DNA of 62,325 nt, from positions 1 through 62,325 of the forward strand of contig NZ_JAEMWU010000004.1 in the NCBI RefSeq assembly GCF_017303215.1, written 5' to 3'. The number at the start of each line of letters is the position of its first letter. Within the stretch, counting starts at the first letter, position 1. Made by a program: the position numbers and the translations under genes. The notes below the pieces were generated by a model, which saw nothing but the letters and a program-made list of their open reading frames with translations, did no database searches and was not told where the DNA came from. Positions 39,206 to 47,448 of the stretch are shown one piece after another. This stretch comes from Microbacterium esteraromaticum (GTDB lineage: Bacteria > Actinomycetota > Actinomycetes > Actinomycetales > Microbacteriaceae).

Positions 39206-40047
39206 CGCAGCGTCCCCGGACGCCAGGCGCGCACGAGCAGCAGCACGACCACCGCGGTCGCCAGCAGCAGCAGCGACAGTGCCACCGCCGTCTCACGGCC
39301 GGTGCCCGCCCCGTTGAACGCGGTGTAGATCGCCAGGGGCATCGTCTGTGTCACCCCCGGGGCGTTGCCGGCGAAGAGCGCGGTAGCGCCGAACTCACCG
39401 ATCGCGCGAGCGAAACACAGGATCACCCCGACGAGGATTCCCGGTGCGGCCAACGGCAAGGTCACACGCCACAGCACGCGCCACGGGCCGGCCCCGAGCG
39501 TCGCAGCGGCGCGTTCATAGCGGCCACCGACACCGCGCAGCGTGCCCTCGACGGCGAGCACGAGGAACGGCAGCGCGACGAACGCCTGCGCGAGTACGAC
39601 CGCGGCGAACGAGAACGGCAGCGTCAGATCGAACCAGGCCGACAGCACCTGTCCGAGTGGACTGGTGCGTCCGAACAGGAACAGCAGCGCCACGCCGCCC
39701 ACCATCGGCGGCAGAACGAGCGGTACCGCGACCACCGCACGCAGCAGCGCAGAGACGCGCGGCCCCGACCGGGCGATCAGCAGGGCGAGTGGCAGCCCCA
39801 GGATCAGGCACAGTGCTGTGGCAGCCAGCCCGCTCAGCAGTGACAGCCGCAGGGCGTCGAGCGCGGCCGGCGACGTGACATCGTGCCACAGCGTCGACCA
39901 GGACGCCCGCGTGGTCAACGCGACCAGCGGGAGCACCAGCAGACCGATTCCGAGCGCCGCAGGTGCCATGAGCAGGAACGGCGTGCCAGTGCCGGTATCC
40001 GCGCGGGGCCCGGCGATCTGTGGGGTCCGTGCTGTGTTCGCGCTCAC
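39202..40047 (-). CDS. modB: Molybdate ABC transporter permease ModB
   Basis: The 281-residue membrane protein has five to six hydrophobic segments and the permease EAA-like loop (GRYERAAATLGAGPWRVLWRV). The frame is open to 40377, across modA, but GTG 40047 overlaps the modA stop and begins the first plausible segment (FLLMAPAALGIGLLVLPLVA). It forms the membrane channel for molybdate uptake with ModC. Confidence 0.93.
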   Translation of the reverse strand: MSANTARTPQIAGPRADTGTGTPFLLMAPAALGIGLLVLPLVALTTRASWSTLWHDVTSPAALDALRLSLLSGLAATALCLILGLPLALLIARSGPRVSALLRAVVAVPLVLPPMVGGVALLFLFGRTSPLGQVLSAWFDLTLPFSFAAVVLAQAFVALPFLVLAVEGTLRGVGGRYERAAATLGAGPWRVLWRVTLPLAAPGILVGVILCFARAIGEFGATALFAGNAPGVTQTMPLAIYTAFNGAGTGRETAVALSLLLLATAVVVLLLVRAWRPGTLR

Positions 40048-40862
40048 GGCGCACCGAATCCTCGGGCCTGCAGCAGCTGCTGGGCTTCGTCGCCCAGCAC
40101 GAAGGCGGCGAACGCGACGCCGGCCGTGTTCGCCCCATCGAGCGCGACGACGGGGTAGCGGTTCACGACATCGCCCGCGCCGACCGGAACGAAGCTCTCG
40201 ACCGCGGCATCGCCGAGCACATCCGTGGCGTACACCAGCCCGGCGTCCGCCTCGCCGGCCGCGACCTTCTGCAGCACCGCGGTGACGTTCTGCTCCAAGC
40301 TGGCGGGGGTCACCGACACTCCGGCATCGTCGAGGAGTCGTGTCGCCGCGACTCCGCACGGCACCTCCGGGGCGCACAGCACCGTGACCGCACGCGAGAG
40401 ATCGGCCAGGGCGGTCACGTCGGCCGGGTTGCCGACCGGCACGGCCACGACAAGCGTGTTCGTCGCGAACACCACGGGGTCACTCGCCAGCCCGGCGTCG
40501 ACGACCACCTGCATGCTGTTCTCATCGGCCGCGGCGAAGACATCGGCATGCGCGCCCTCCTGCACCTGCACCGCCAGCGTGCTCGAACCGTCGTAGACGG
40601 CCACGACGTCGACGCGCGGGTGACGGGTCTCGAACGCGGTCGCGATCTCGTCGAAGGTGGTGCGCAACGACGCCGCCGCGAACACGGTCACCGTGCCGGT
40701 GAGCGCATCGCCGGCCGTCGGCGGCGCGGCGTCGAGAGGCGCGGTGTCGGATGCCGGAGCACAGCCCGCCAGCAGCAGAGCGGCCAGCACGGTGATGCCC
40801 ACCGGCGCGCGGCCCGTCACGCGCGCCGCCCGCAGCGGCTCGGGAAGGCGGCGGCAGGGCAT
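40044..40862 (-). CDS. modA: Molybdate-binding lipoprotein ModA
   Basis: The 272-residue protein has a basic N-terminus and a hydrophobic signal ending in the lipobox LLAGC (Cys34), so it is a lipid-anchored binding protein. The mature part has family segments TVFAAASLRTTFDEIATAFE and GDVVNRYPVVAL. It captures molybdate outside the membrane for ModBC. The frame opens at 41006, but ATG 40862 has a TATGCT -10 element 6 nt upstream. It starts the operon modA-modB-modC, perhaps continuing into moaA, and is divergent from moeB. Confidence 0.94.
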   Translation of the reverse strand: MPCRRLPEPLRAARVTGRAPVGITVLAALLLAGCAPASDTAPLDAAPPTAGDALTGTVTVFAAASLRTTFDEIATAFETRHPRVDVVAVYDGSSTLAVQVQEGAHADVFAAADENSMQVVVDAGLASDPVVFATNTLVVAVPVGNPADVTALADLSRAVTVLCAPEVPCGVAATRLLDDAGVSVTPASLEQNVTAVLQKVAAGEADAGLVYATDVLGDAAVESFVPVGAGDVVNRYPVVALDGANTAGVAFAAFVLGDEAQQLLQARGFGAP

Positions 40863-40868
40863 GCCCCG

Positions 40869-40874
40869 AGCATA
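40869..40874 (-). promoter_or_regulatory. -10 element of leaderless modA
   Basis: TATGCT on the minus strand lies 6 nt before the ATG at 40862. Confidence 0.6.
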
Positions 40875-40932
40875 GGGAGCGTGTGCGCGCAGATCCAGGT
40901 CTTGCGCACTGGCGCGGTGCGGCGCCGGACCG

Positions 40933-40938
40933 TAGCCT
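40933..40938 (+). promoter_or_regulatory. -10 element of leaderless moeB
   Basis: TAGCCT lies 6 nt before ATG 40945, within the 82-nt divergent promoter region shared with modA. Confidence 0.6.
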
Positions 40939-40944
40939 CGGAAC

Positions 40945-41736
40945 ATGGCGCTGCCCCCTCTCGTCGAACCCGTCGACGCCCTGAGCAGTGCCGAGGCCGT
41001 GCGCACCGCCCGCCATCAGGTGCTCACCGGGCTCGGCGAACTCGGCCAGCGCCGACTGCGGGCCGCGCACGTCGCCGTCGTCGGCGCGGGTGGGCTGGGC
41101 GGAGCCGTCGTGCTCGCGCTCGCCGCAGCCGGCATCGGCACCCTCACGGTCATCGACGATGACATGGTTGAGCTGTCGAACCTGCAGCGCCAGGTCATGC
41201 ATCGACACGCCGACCTCGGAGCCGCCAAGGTCGACAGCGCGGTGCGGACGGCGGCGGACCTCTGCCCCGAGACGGTCGTGCGTCCCGTGCGCACACGGCT
41301 CACCCACGACAACGGTGCGGCACTGCTGGCCGGAGCGGATGTGGTGGTCGACGGCACCGACACCTTCGCCTCGCGCTGGGACGTCGCCGACGCCACCGAG
41401 ACGCTGGGTGTGCCGCTGGTGTGGGGAGCCATTCAGCAGTTCACCGCGCAGGTGACGGTCTTCTGGGCCTCTCCGCCGCCGGGAACGCCTCCGGTCGTCC
41501 TCGGTGACCTGCATCCGCGCGGCGACCTCAGCGAGGTGCTCGCCTGTGCCGACGTCGGGGTGTTCGGTGCGCTGTGTCTTCAGGTCGGCGCCGTGCAGGC
41601 GATGGAGGCCATCAAGCTCATCGCCGGCATCGGCGATCCGCTGATCGGACGCGTAGCGGTGATCGACGCGTTGCGGGCGACCCTGCGCGAAGTACCGCTG
41701 CGCGCTGCGCAACCGCCATCGGGAGCCGCATCATGA
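40945..41736 (+). CDS. moeB: ThiF/MoeB-family adenylyltransferase
   Basis: The 263-residue E1-like enzyme has the nucleotide motif GAGGLGGAVVLALAAAGIG, the IDDDMVELSNLQRQ helix and the VDGTDTFASRW segment. It should adenylate the C-terminal glycine of the MoaD encoded three genes downstream. The usual MoeB zinc cysteines are not seen: where CxxC normally precedes FP it reads VVLGDLHP, and no C-terminal CxxC is present. There is no rhodanese domain. It overlaps moeA by 4 nt in the operon moeB-moeA-moaC-moaD. ThiF for thiamine is an alternative, but the context argues for Moco. Confidence 0.88.
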   Translation: MALPPLVEPVDALSSAEAVRTARHQVLTGLGELGQRRLRAAHVAVVGAGGLGGAVVLALAAAGIGTLTVIDDDMVELSNLQRQVMHRHADLGAAKVDSAVRTAADLCPETVVRPVRTRLTHDNGAALLAGADVVVDGTDTFASRWDVADATETLGVPLVWGAIQQFTAQVTVFWASPPPGTPPVVLGDLHPRGDLSEVLACADVGVFGALCLQVGAVQAMEAIKLIAGIGDPLIGRVAVIDALRATLREVPLRAAQPPSGAAS

Positions 41737-42968
41737 CCTACCGCGCTGTGGAGGAACAGCTTGCGCTCGTGCTGGCGGCCGTGCGGCAGCATCCGCCGCA
41801 GCGCGTCGCCGTCGACCAGGCGCACGGATTCACGCTGGCGGTCGATGCGCGCGCCGCCAGCGCCGTGCCCGCCTTCGACAACTCGGCCATGGACGGCTTC
41901 GCCGTGCGCCGGGCCGACGTCGCCGCGGCCGCACCCGACCACCCCGTCACGCTCCGCGTCGTCGCCGACGTTCCCGCCGGAAGCGCGCACGATCCGGAGC
42001 TGCGCGCCGGGGAATGCGCACGGATCATGACCGGCGCCGCGGTGCCCAGCGGCGCCGATGCCATTGTGCCGTTCGAGGACACCGTCGGCGGGCTCGCCGA
42101 CTCGCAGCGGCACGCCGCGGTGCTGCGAGCGCCGGTGGCCGGAGCGTACATCAGATCGATCGCCGATGACATCGCCGCGGGCGACGTCGTGCTCGCCGCG
42201 GGCGCCCACCTGGGTGCCCGACAGCTCGGGGCGTTGGCGGGCGCCGGTGTGGCCACGGTCGAGGTGTCGCCGCGCCCGCGCCTGGCCATCGTCTCGACGG
42301 GCTCCGAACTCGTCGCGCCGGGGCGACCGCTCCACCGCGGCCAGATCCCCGAGTCGAACGGCATTCTGCTCGCCGCGCTCGCCGCCGAGGCCGGGGCAGA
42401 GGTCGCACTGCGCAGAGTGATCTCTGACGACGACCACGACGGTGTGGCTGATGTGATCGCCGACGCGCAGCGGCACGGCGTCGACGCCGTGGTCTTCTCG
42501 GGCGGAGTCAGCGCCGGTGCATACGAGATCGTCAAGCAGAGCCTCGCGCACCGGATGGAGTTCACCAGCGTGGGCATGCAGCCCGGCAAGCCACAGGGGT
42601 TCGGCACGACCGAGCAGGGGATGCTGCTGTTCGGCCTGCCCGGTAATCCGGTCAGCGCAGCGGTGTCGTTCGAGGTGTTCGTGCGACCCGCGCTGTTGCG
42701 CATGCAGCGCCGCACCGCCCTGCACCGCCCGCGCCTGCGTCTGCCCGCCGGTGCCGCCTGGCGCACCCCGCCCGGGCGGCGGCAGTACCTGCCCGCGGTC
42801 ATCGACCGCACCGACCCCGCACGGCCCCTCGTGCGGCCGGCGAGTGCGGGCGGATCCGGGTCGCATCTCAGCGTGGGCCTCGGTGTCGCCGAGGCGTACG
42901 CGATCGTGCCCGCCGACACCGAGCGCGTCCGCGCCGGCGACCTCATAGACGTCATGGAGCTGCGATGA
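41733..42968 (+). CDS. moeA: Molybdopterin molybdenumtransferase MoeA
   Basis: The 411-residue protein has the family landmarks FDNSAMDGFAVR near the N-terminus, RIMTGAAVPSGADAIVPFED, VSTGSELVAPG and SNGILLAALA, and the MPT-binding SGGVSAGAYEIV and GLPGNPVSA. It inserts molybdenum into adenylated molybdopterin. The start (ATG 41733) overlaps the moeB stop as ATGA and the stop overlaps the moaC start, so translation is coupled. Length is normal for MoeA. Confidence 0.97.
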   Translation: MTYRAVEEQLALVLAAVRQHPPQRVAVDQAHGFTLAVDARAASAVPAFDNSAMDGFAVRRADVAAAAPDHPVTLRVVADVPAGSAHDPELRAGECARIMTGAAVPSGADAIVPFEDTVGGLADSQRHAAVLRAPVAGAYIRSIADDIAAGDVVLAAGAHLGARQLGALAGAGVATVEVSPRPRLAIVSTGSELVAPGRPLHRGQIPESNGILLAALAAEAGAEVALRRVISDDDHDGVADVIADAQRHGVDAVVFSGGVSAGAYEIVKQSLAHRMEFTSVGMQPGKPQGFGTTEQGMLLFGLPGNPVSAAVSFEVFVRPALLRMQRRTALHRPRLRLPAGAAWRTPPGRRQYLPAVIDRTDPARPLVRPASAGGSGSHLSVGLGVAEAYAIVPADTERVRAGDLIDVMELR

Positions 42969-43465
42969 CCTTCACCCATCTCGACGCACACGGGCACGCC
43001 CGCATGGTCGACGTCACCGACAAGACCCCCACCGCGCGTTCGGCGACGGCGCGGGGCTTCGTGCGTTGCGCCGCGCACACCGTCGATCTGCTGCGCGATG
43101 GCGCGGTGCCCAAGGGCGACGTGCTCGCCGTGGCCCGCATCGCCGGCATCCAGGCCGCCAAGCGCACCCCCGAGCTGCTGCCGCTCGCGCACGTGATCGG
43201 CGTGCACGGTGCGGTGGTCGACCTGGCGGTCGATGACGACGGCGTGTCGATCGAGGCCACCGTGCGAACCGCCGACCGCACCGGCGTCGAGATGGAGGCG
43301 CTCACCGCCGTCACGGTCGCCGCGCTCGCCGTCGTCGACATGATCAAGGGGCTCGACCGCTCGGCATCGATCGAGCACGTGCGCATCACCGCCAAGGAGG
43401 GCGGGCGCAGCGGCGCCTGGAGCCGACCCGATGACGACGCCCGGTCCGTGGACGAGGGGGCGTGA
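42965..43465 (+). CDS. moaC: Cyclic pyranopterin monophosphate synthase MoaC
   Basis: The 166-residue protein has the conserved HARMVDVTDKTPTARSATA start, the KRTPELLPLAHVI segment and the GVEMEALTAVTVAALAVVDM segment. It converts the MoaA product into cyclic pyranopterin monophosphate. ATG 42965 overlaps the moeA stop as ATGA. moaD follows after 4 nt. Confidence 0.97.
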   Translation: MTFTHLDAHGHARMVDVTDKTPTARSATARGFVRCAAHTVDLLRDGAVPKGDVLAVARIAGIQAAKRTPELLPLAHVIGVHGAVVDLAVDDDGVSIEATVRTADRTGVEMEALTAVTVAALAVVDMIKGLDRSASIEHVRITAKEGGRSGAWSRPDDDARSVDEGA

Positions 43466-43469
43466 CAGC

Positions 43470-43703
43470 ATGACCATCGTGCGCCTGTTCGCCGCCGCGC
43501 AGGACGCGGTCGGACACGACTCGCTGCCGACGGATGCGCGCACACTCGGCGAGCTGAAGGAGCGTCTGGTGGCCGACCACCCGGCGCTGCGAGACCTGCT
43601 GCCGCGCTGCGCCGTGCTCGTCGACGGCGCGCGGGTGGGGGAGGCGCACCGGCTCGACAGGGCGCGAATGGTCGACGTCTTGCCGCCGTTCGCCGGCGGC
43701 TGA
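43470..43703 (+). CDS. moaD: Molybdopterin synthase small subunit MoaD
   Basis: The 77-residue beta-grasp protein ends in Gly-Gly (PPFAGG), the tail that MoeB adenylates before thiocarboxylation. The frame opens earlier at 43431, inside moaC, but ATG 43470 starts the strand TIVRLFAAAQ and gives normal length. With MoaE it forms molybdopterin synthase. It is last in the moeB-moeA-moaC-moaD operon and converges on moaE. Confidence 0.94.
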   Translation: MTIVRLFAAAQDAVGHDSLPTDARTLGELKERLVADHPALRDLLPRCAVLVDGARVGEAHRLDRARMVDVLPPFAGG

Positions 43704-43708
43704 GCGCG

Positions 43709-44134
43709 CTACCCGCCGAGCCCCTTCCACGCCGACGTGCCGTCGGCCTCGATCTGCCTCTTCCACACCGGCAGGTCGCGCTTGATCGCCTCGATCACCT
43801 CGCGGCACACGACGAACGCCTCATCTCGATGGGCCGAGGCCACGGCGATCACCACGGCGGCGTCGCCGACGACCAGGCGACCCGTGCGGTGGCTGACGGC
43901 GACGAGGGCATCCGTGCCCTTCGCTGCATCCGTCGCGATGCGCGCCAGCGTCTGTTCAGCATCGGGGTGCGCGCTGTACTCCAGCGCGACGACGAGATCG
44001 GTGGCATCCGGGTCATGGTCCCGCACCCGGCCGACGAAGGTGGTGACGGCACCGGCTGTCGTGCTCTCGACGGCGGCGATGTGCTCGTCGAGCGACAGGG
44101 GCGTCTCTGACATGCGGGCGAGGCGGACAGTCAT
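43709..44134 (-). CDS. moaE: Molybdopterin synthase catalytic subunit MoaE
   Basis: The 141-residue protein shows the family segments TTFVGRVRDHD, LVALEYSAHPDAEQTLARI-like core, VSHRTGRLVVGDAAVVIAVA and the active-site lysine in DLPVWKRQI. It dimerises and receives sulfur from the MoaD thiocarboxylate. It is encoded on the strand opposite moaD, 5 nt away, and its start overlaps the mogA stop by 4 nt. Confidence 0.96.
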   Translation of the reverse strand: MTVRLARMSETPLSLDEHIAAVESTTAGAVTTFVGRVRDHDPDATDLVVALEYSAHPDAEQTLARIATDAAKGTDALVAVSHRTGRLVVGDAAVVIAVASAHRDEAFVVCREVIEAIKRDLPVWKRQIEADGTSAWKGLGG

Positions 44135-44607
44135 CGGTGGTCCTCGCCGTCGAGTTGATCGAGCACGTGCTGTGCGATCGAAAGCACGATCGGCATGCCC
44201 TCGGCGACCGCCTTCGGCGATCCCGGCAGGTTGACGATGAACGTTCGACCCGAGACTCCCGCGACCCCGCGGGACAGCATCGCGGTCGGTGTCATAGTGG
44301 CGCCCGCGCGGCGCAGCTGTTCGGCGACACCGGGCAGCATCCGCTCGATCACCCGTGACGTGCCCTCGGGGGTCTCATCACGCGGGGCAACGCCGGTGCC
44401 ACCCGTGGTCACCACCAATCGGATGCCCGTGGCCAGGAACCCGCGCAGGGCCTGCGCGACGGCATCCGCCCCATCGGAGACGACGGAGGCGTCGGCGCAG
44501 TCGAATCCGGCCTCACGGAGCGCGGCGACGGCGACCGGCCCCGCCGTGTCGTCGCGGATGCCCGCGGCCGCGCGGTCCGAGACGGTGAGGACGGCCGCAG
44601 TCGACAT
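44131..44607 (-). CDS. mogA: Molybdopterin adenylyltransferase MogA/MoaB family
   Basis: The 158-residue protein has AVLTVSDRAAAGIRDDTAGP, the TTGGTGVAPRDETPEGT loop and the VNLPGSPKAVAEGM segment typical of MogA/MoaB. It activates molybdopterin with ATP ahead of MoeA. MogA and MoaB cannot be separated from sequence alone. The ATG at 44607 has TAGGCT 6 nt upstream, a leaderless start. It is first of the two-gene operon mogA-moaE. Confidence 0.93.
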   Translation of the reverse strand: MSTAAVLTVSDRAAAGIRDDTAGPVAVAALREAGFDCADASVVSDGADAVAQALRGFLATGIRLVVTTGGTGVAPRDETPEGTSRVIERMLPGVAEQLRRAGATMTPTAMLSRGVAGVSGRTFIVNLPGSPKAVAEGMPIVLSIAQHVLDQLDGEDHR

Positions 44608-44613
44608 GCGGCC

Positions 44614-44619
44614 AGCCTA
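44614..44619 (-). promoter_or_regulatory. -10 element of leaderless mogA
   Basis: TAGGCT on the minus strand lies 6 nt before the ATG at 44607. Confidence 0.6.
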
Positions 44620-44639
44620 GCGAGCCGCGCACTCGGCGC

Positions 44640-44659
44640 GGCCGTGATTATTCACGGCC
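44640..44659. promoter_or_regulatory. Palindrome upstream of the HTH regulator gene
   Basis: GGCCGTGA (44640-44647) and its exact complement (44652-44659) are separated by 4 nt. It lies between the divergent mogA and regulator genes and is about 43 nt upstream of ATG 44702. It is a plausible operator. Confidence 0.5.
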
Positions 44660-44701
44660 AGTGGCGAGGGCATGGTCAGGGCCGTCTGGGATGATGGGCA
44701 T

Positions 44702-45349
44702 ATGGCCAACGGGGGGCTCGCATACGGGCCGATTTCGAGCTATTCGCGGGTGCGCATTCTGCACCTGCTCTTCGTCGCCGCCTCCGAACAGGGGCGTCCG
44801 GAACGCACGATCGGCGAGCTGTGCGAGGCCACGGGGCTGCACGCGAACACGGTGCGCGAGCACCTGCAGCGCCTGATGGAGGGCGGCTACGTCATTCAAT
44901 CGATCGAGCGCCGCACCACCCGCGGACGCCCGCGAACGCTGTACACCGCGGTGACCGGACTGCCCGAGGCATCGAGCCCCGTCGCCCGCGAGAAGGTCGC
45001 CGAGGCGGCCAGGCGTGGAGACCTGCTGCGTCGGATGCTCGCAGAGGAAGGATCCGAGCTGGGCCGCGAGGCGACGTACCAGCTCGACGCTCTCACTGAG
45101 CACCTCGAAGAGAGCGGCTTCGAGCCGATCATCGACGAGGAGCGCCTGACGGTGGAACTCACGCCCTGCCCGCACGCCGCCGGTGCGCCCGAACACCGTC
45201 CCATGCTGTGCCAGGTGCATCTGGGGCTCATGCAGGGCGTGCTCGCCCAGGCGGGCGGACCGCTCAAGGCGGAGTGCGTGCAGGCGCCGCAGCGTCCTGA
45301 GGAGTGCACCGTGCAGCTGAGGCTCAGCGCTCAGGCCGCGGCGGCCTGA
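44702..45349 (+). CDS. ArsR/SufR-like winged-helix regulator with C-terminal cysteines
   Basis: The 215-residue protein has a winged-helix domain (about 12-80: RTIGELCEATGLHANTVREH then LMEGGYVIQSIERRTTRGRP). The C-terminal domain has cysteines in LTPCPHA, PMLCQVHLGLM, LKAECVQ and EECTVQL, an arrangement known from SufR-like regulators that bind an Fe-S cluster. It may respond to redox or cluster status. It flanks the Moco genes and may control them or the neighbouring genes. The frame opens at 44672, but ATG 44702 begins the conserved part. Confidence 0.8.
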   Translation: MANGGLAYGPISSYSRVRILHLLFVAASEQGRPERTIGELCEATGLHANTVREHLQRLMEGGYVIQSIERRTTRGRPRTLYTAVTGLPEASSPVAREKVAEAARRGDLLRRMLAEEGSELGREATYQLDALTEHLEESGFEPIIDEERLTVELTPCPHAAGAPEHRPMLCQVHLGLMQGVLAQAGGPLKAECVQAPQRPEECTVQLRLSAQAAAA

Positions 45350-45352
45350 GGC

Positions 45353-46129
45353 CTACTCGTAGAGCGAGGCGACGGGCTCCATGACGATGCCCTGCGCCTC
45401 GAAGGCGCGGCGGCGCTCTTCGATGCGGCGGTGCATCTCGGACTGGGCATCGGCGACGAGTGCCGTGGGCAGCTCGACCGAGGTCGGCGATGCTACGCCG
45501 TTGCCCCTCGCGATGTAGGCGTCGAGCTCAGGACCGGACGTCCACGAGGTGATCAGCGCGTAGCGCGGCTCGGGGCCCTGATGCCAGACCGCGTGCCAGA
45601 AACGCTGGGTGTCGACGATGATGCGCGATCCGGCCGATAGCGGCAGGCGGATCTCGGTGGCCGGGTCGAAGCGGTCCGAGCGCAGGATCAACAGCGAGTC
45701 GGCGTCGTCGGTGAGGTTGAGCCAGCTGCGCACGACCCAGCCGGTGCCCTCGGCGTTCAGCCGGTTGTTGTCATCCTGATGCAGGTTGTAGATCGCGTCG
45801 GCGTAGGTGTTCGGCTGCAGCTCGATCACCCGGCAGCGGCCGACGTTCGCACCGGGCTCGAGGGCCATGCGCTGCAGCGTCGGGGCCTTCGCGACCTGGG
45901 GGGCGATCCACACGCCGTCCTTGTCGGTGCGCGGCGGGGTGTGGTTCCAGAACCCGTTGCACTCGAGATCGCCGGAATAGCTGGCCAGTGGGGCGAAGCG
46001 GGTGATGCCCGACGACCGCCACCCCGTATATTCCAGGCCCTGCCACTCGGTGGGGTCGATCGACAGCTCGAGGCGGTCGAGCACCACCAGTCCTGTCGCG
46101 TCCAAGGCGGGCGAGGTGAGGAATCCCAT
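45353..46129 (-). CDS. Fe(II)/2-oxoglutarate oxygenase-like protein
   Basis: The 258-residue protein has features of a double-stranded beta-helix oxygenase: a HxD motif in IYNLHQDDNNRL, a distal histidine in TQRFWHAVWHQ and an arginine in PRYALITSW that could bind 2-oxoglutarate. I do not recognise a named subfamily. The frame is open to 46594, across the divergent dehydrogenase gene, but ATG 46129 has GGAGAA at correct spacing. It is divergent from the hydroxyproline operon, so a role in producing or processing hydroxylated or N-modified prolines is inferred, not shown. Confidence 0.62.
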   Translation of the reverse strand: MGFLTSPALDATGLVVLDRLELSIDPTEWQGLEYTGWRSSGITRFAPLASYSGDLECNGFWNHTPPRTDKDGVWIAPQVAKAPTLQRMALEPGANVGRCRVIELQPNTYADAIYNLHQDDNNRLNAEGTGWVVRSWLNLTDDADSLLILRSDRFDPATEIRLPLSAGSRIIVDTQRFWHAVWHQGPEPRYALITSWTSGPELDAYIARGNGVASPTSVELPTALVADAQSEMHRRIEERRRAFEAQGIVMEPVASLYE

Positions 46130-46194
46130 CGCGTTCTCCGTTCCGGCATCCGATCCGCCCTCCATCGTAGGCCGACGGCGCGGCCAAGGTTCGC

Positions 46195-46223
46195 GATGCA
46201 GTAGCATTTCACATGTCACTACT
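46195..46223. promoter_or_regulatory. Candidate operator of the hydroxyproline operon, copy 1
   Basis: GATGCAGTAGCATTTCAC (46195-46212) recurs as a 15/18 match at 54968. CAGTAG and CTACTG at 46199-46204 and 46219-46224 also form outer inverted arms. It lies between the divergent oxygenase and dehydrogenase genes. Confidence 0.5.
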
Positions 46224-46247
46224 GACTCGAGGTGGAGAGAGGTGAAC

Positions 46248-47408
46248 ATGCGCGTCATCGTGATCGGTGCCGGCGCCATCGGCGCGGCATGCGCCCTGGC
46301 GCTCGCGGAGGCCGGCGCCGACGTCATCGTGATCGACCGCACCGGCGTGGCCGGCGAGACCTCCAGCAGGTGCGAGGGCAACATCCTGGTCTCCGACAAG
46401 GGTCCCGGCCCCGAGGCACTGATGGCCATCGAAGCGAACCGTGCCTGGCGGGCCCTCGCCGAGCGCCTCGACGCCGACCGGCTGCCCGGCCAGCCGGCGA
46501 CCGAGTTCGAGGCGAAGGGTGGCGTGGTCGTCGCATTCGCCGGTGGGGTAGAGGCACTCGGGAGCTTCGCCGAGGCGCAGCGCGGTATCGGCATCCGGGC
46601 CGAGGTGCTCGACCGGAGTGCGCTGCGGGCCGCCGAACCGCACCTTGCCCCGGATCTCGCCGTCGGCGTGCACTACGCCGACGACGCGCAAGTGCAACCC
46701 AGTCTCGCAACCCAGGCGATGCTGGCGCGTGCGCGGCATCTCGGCGCGCACCTGCGGATCACCGAGGTCACCGGCGCCGTCATGCACGCCGGGCGCGCGC
46801 ACGGCGTGCTCACCACCGAGGGTCGCATCGACGCGGACGCGGTGGTGAACTGCGCCGGACCGTGGGCGGGCGAGGTCGCCGCGCACTTCGGCGCCGACCT
46901 CGACATCAGGCCGCGACGCGGGACGATCCTCGTGACGACGCCGATGCCGCAGCGCGTCTTCCACAAGGTGTACGACGCCGACTACGTCGGAGCCGTCGGG
47001 TCGGCCGACGCCGCTCTGCAGACCTCCACCGTCGTCGAGTCCACTCCGGCGGGTACGGTGCTGATCGGTTCGAGTCGCGAACGGGTCGGTTTCTCCGGCG
47101 CGGGACTGCTGGCCCCGCTGGCCGAGATCGCCGCGAAGGCATCACGGCTGTTCCCGTTCCTGCGCGACACGATGCTGCTGCGCACGTACTACGGGTTCCG
47201 ACCGTACACGCCCGATCATCTGCCGGCGATCGGAGCCGATGCGCAGGTGTCGGGCCTGTTCCACGCTGCGGGACACGAGGGGGCGGGCATCGGTCTCGCC
47301 CCGACCACCGGCGCCCTGATCGCTCACGCCGTGCTCGGTGTGGCGGCGCCGTTGGATCCCGCTCCGTTCCTGCCCTCGCGGAGTGCACTGCGGGGAGCGG
47401 CCGCATGA
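46248..47408 (+). CDS. FAD-dependent D-amino acid (hydroxyproline) dehydrogenase subunit
   Basis: The 386-residue DadA/HcnC-type flavoprotein has the FAD motif GAGAIGAACALALAEAGAD at the N-terminus, an ERVGFSGAGLLAPLA substrate-domain part and a C-terminal GHEGAGIGLAPTTGAL flavin-binding strand. In bacterial hydroxyproline pathways such a subunit, with a small 2Fe-2S protein and an HcnB-like subunit, oxidises cis-4-hydroxy-D-proline. That gene set follows directly here. ATG 46248 is preceded by GGAGAGAGG; an in-frame GTG at 46242 is possible. Confidence 0.85.
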   Translation: MRVIVIGAGAIGAACALALAEAGADVIVIDRTGVAGETSSRCEGNILVSDKGPGPEALMAIEANRAWRALAERLDADRLPGQPATEFEAKGGVVVAFAGGVEALGSFAEAQRGIGIRAEVLDRSALRAAEPHLAPDLAVGVHYADDAQVQPSLATQAMLARARHLGAHLRITEVTGAVMHAGRAHGVLTTEGRIDADAVVNCAGPWAGEVAAHFGADLDIRPRRGTILVTTPMPQRVFHKVYDADYVGAVGSADAALQTSTVVESTPAGTVLIGSSRERVGFSGAGLLAPLAEIAAKASRLFPFLRDTMLLRTYYGFRPYTPDHLPAIGADAQVSGLFHAAGHEGAGIGLAPTTGALIAHAVLGVAAPLDPAPFLPSRSALRGAAA

Positions 47409-47448
47409 GCACCGGCATCCGATCTGAATGCCCGGGGAGGGACGCGCG

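Noticed and set aside
39202..40377. An extended ModB start covering part of modA
   Set aside because: The N-terminal 110 residues are arginine/glycine-rich and overlap the modA coding frame; GTG 40047 overlaps the modA stop and fits.
40945..41736. ThiF for thiamine biosynthesis
   Set aside because: No thiamine genes are nearby, and the gene is translationally coupled to moeA with MoaD in the same operon.
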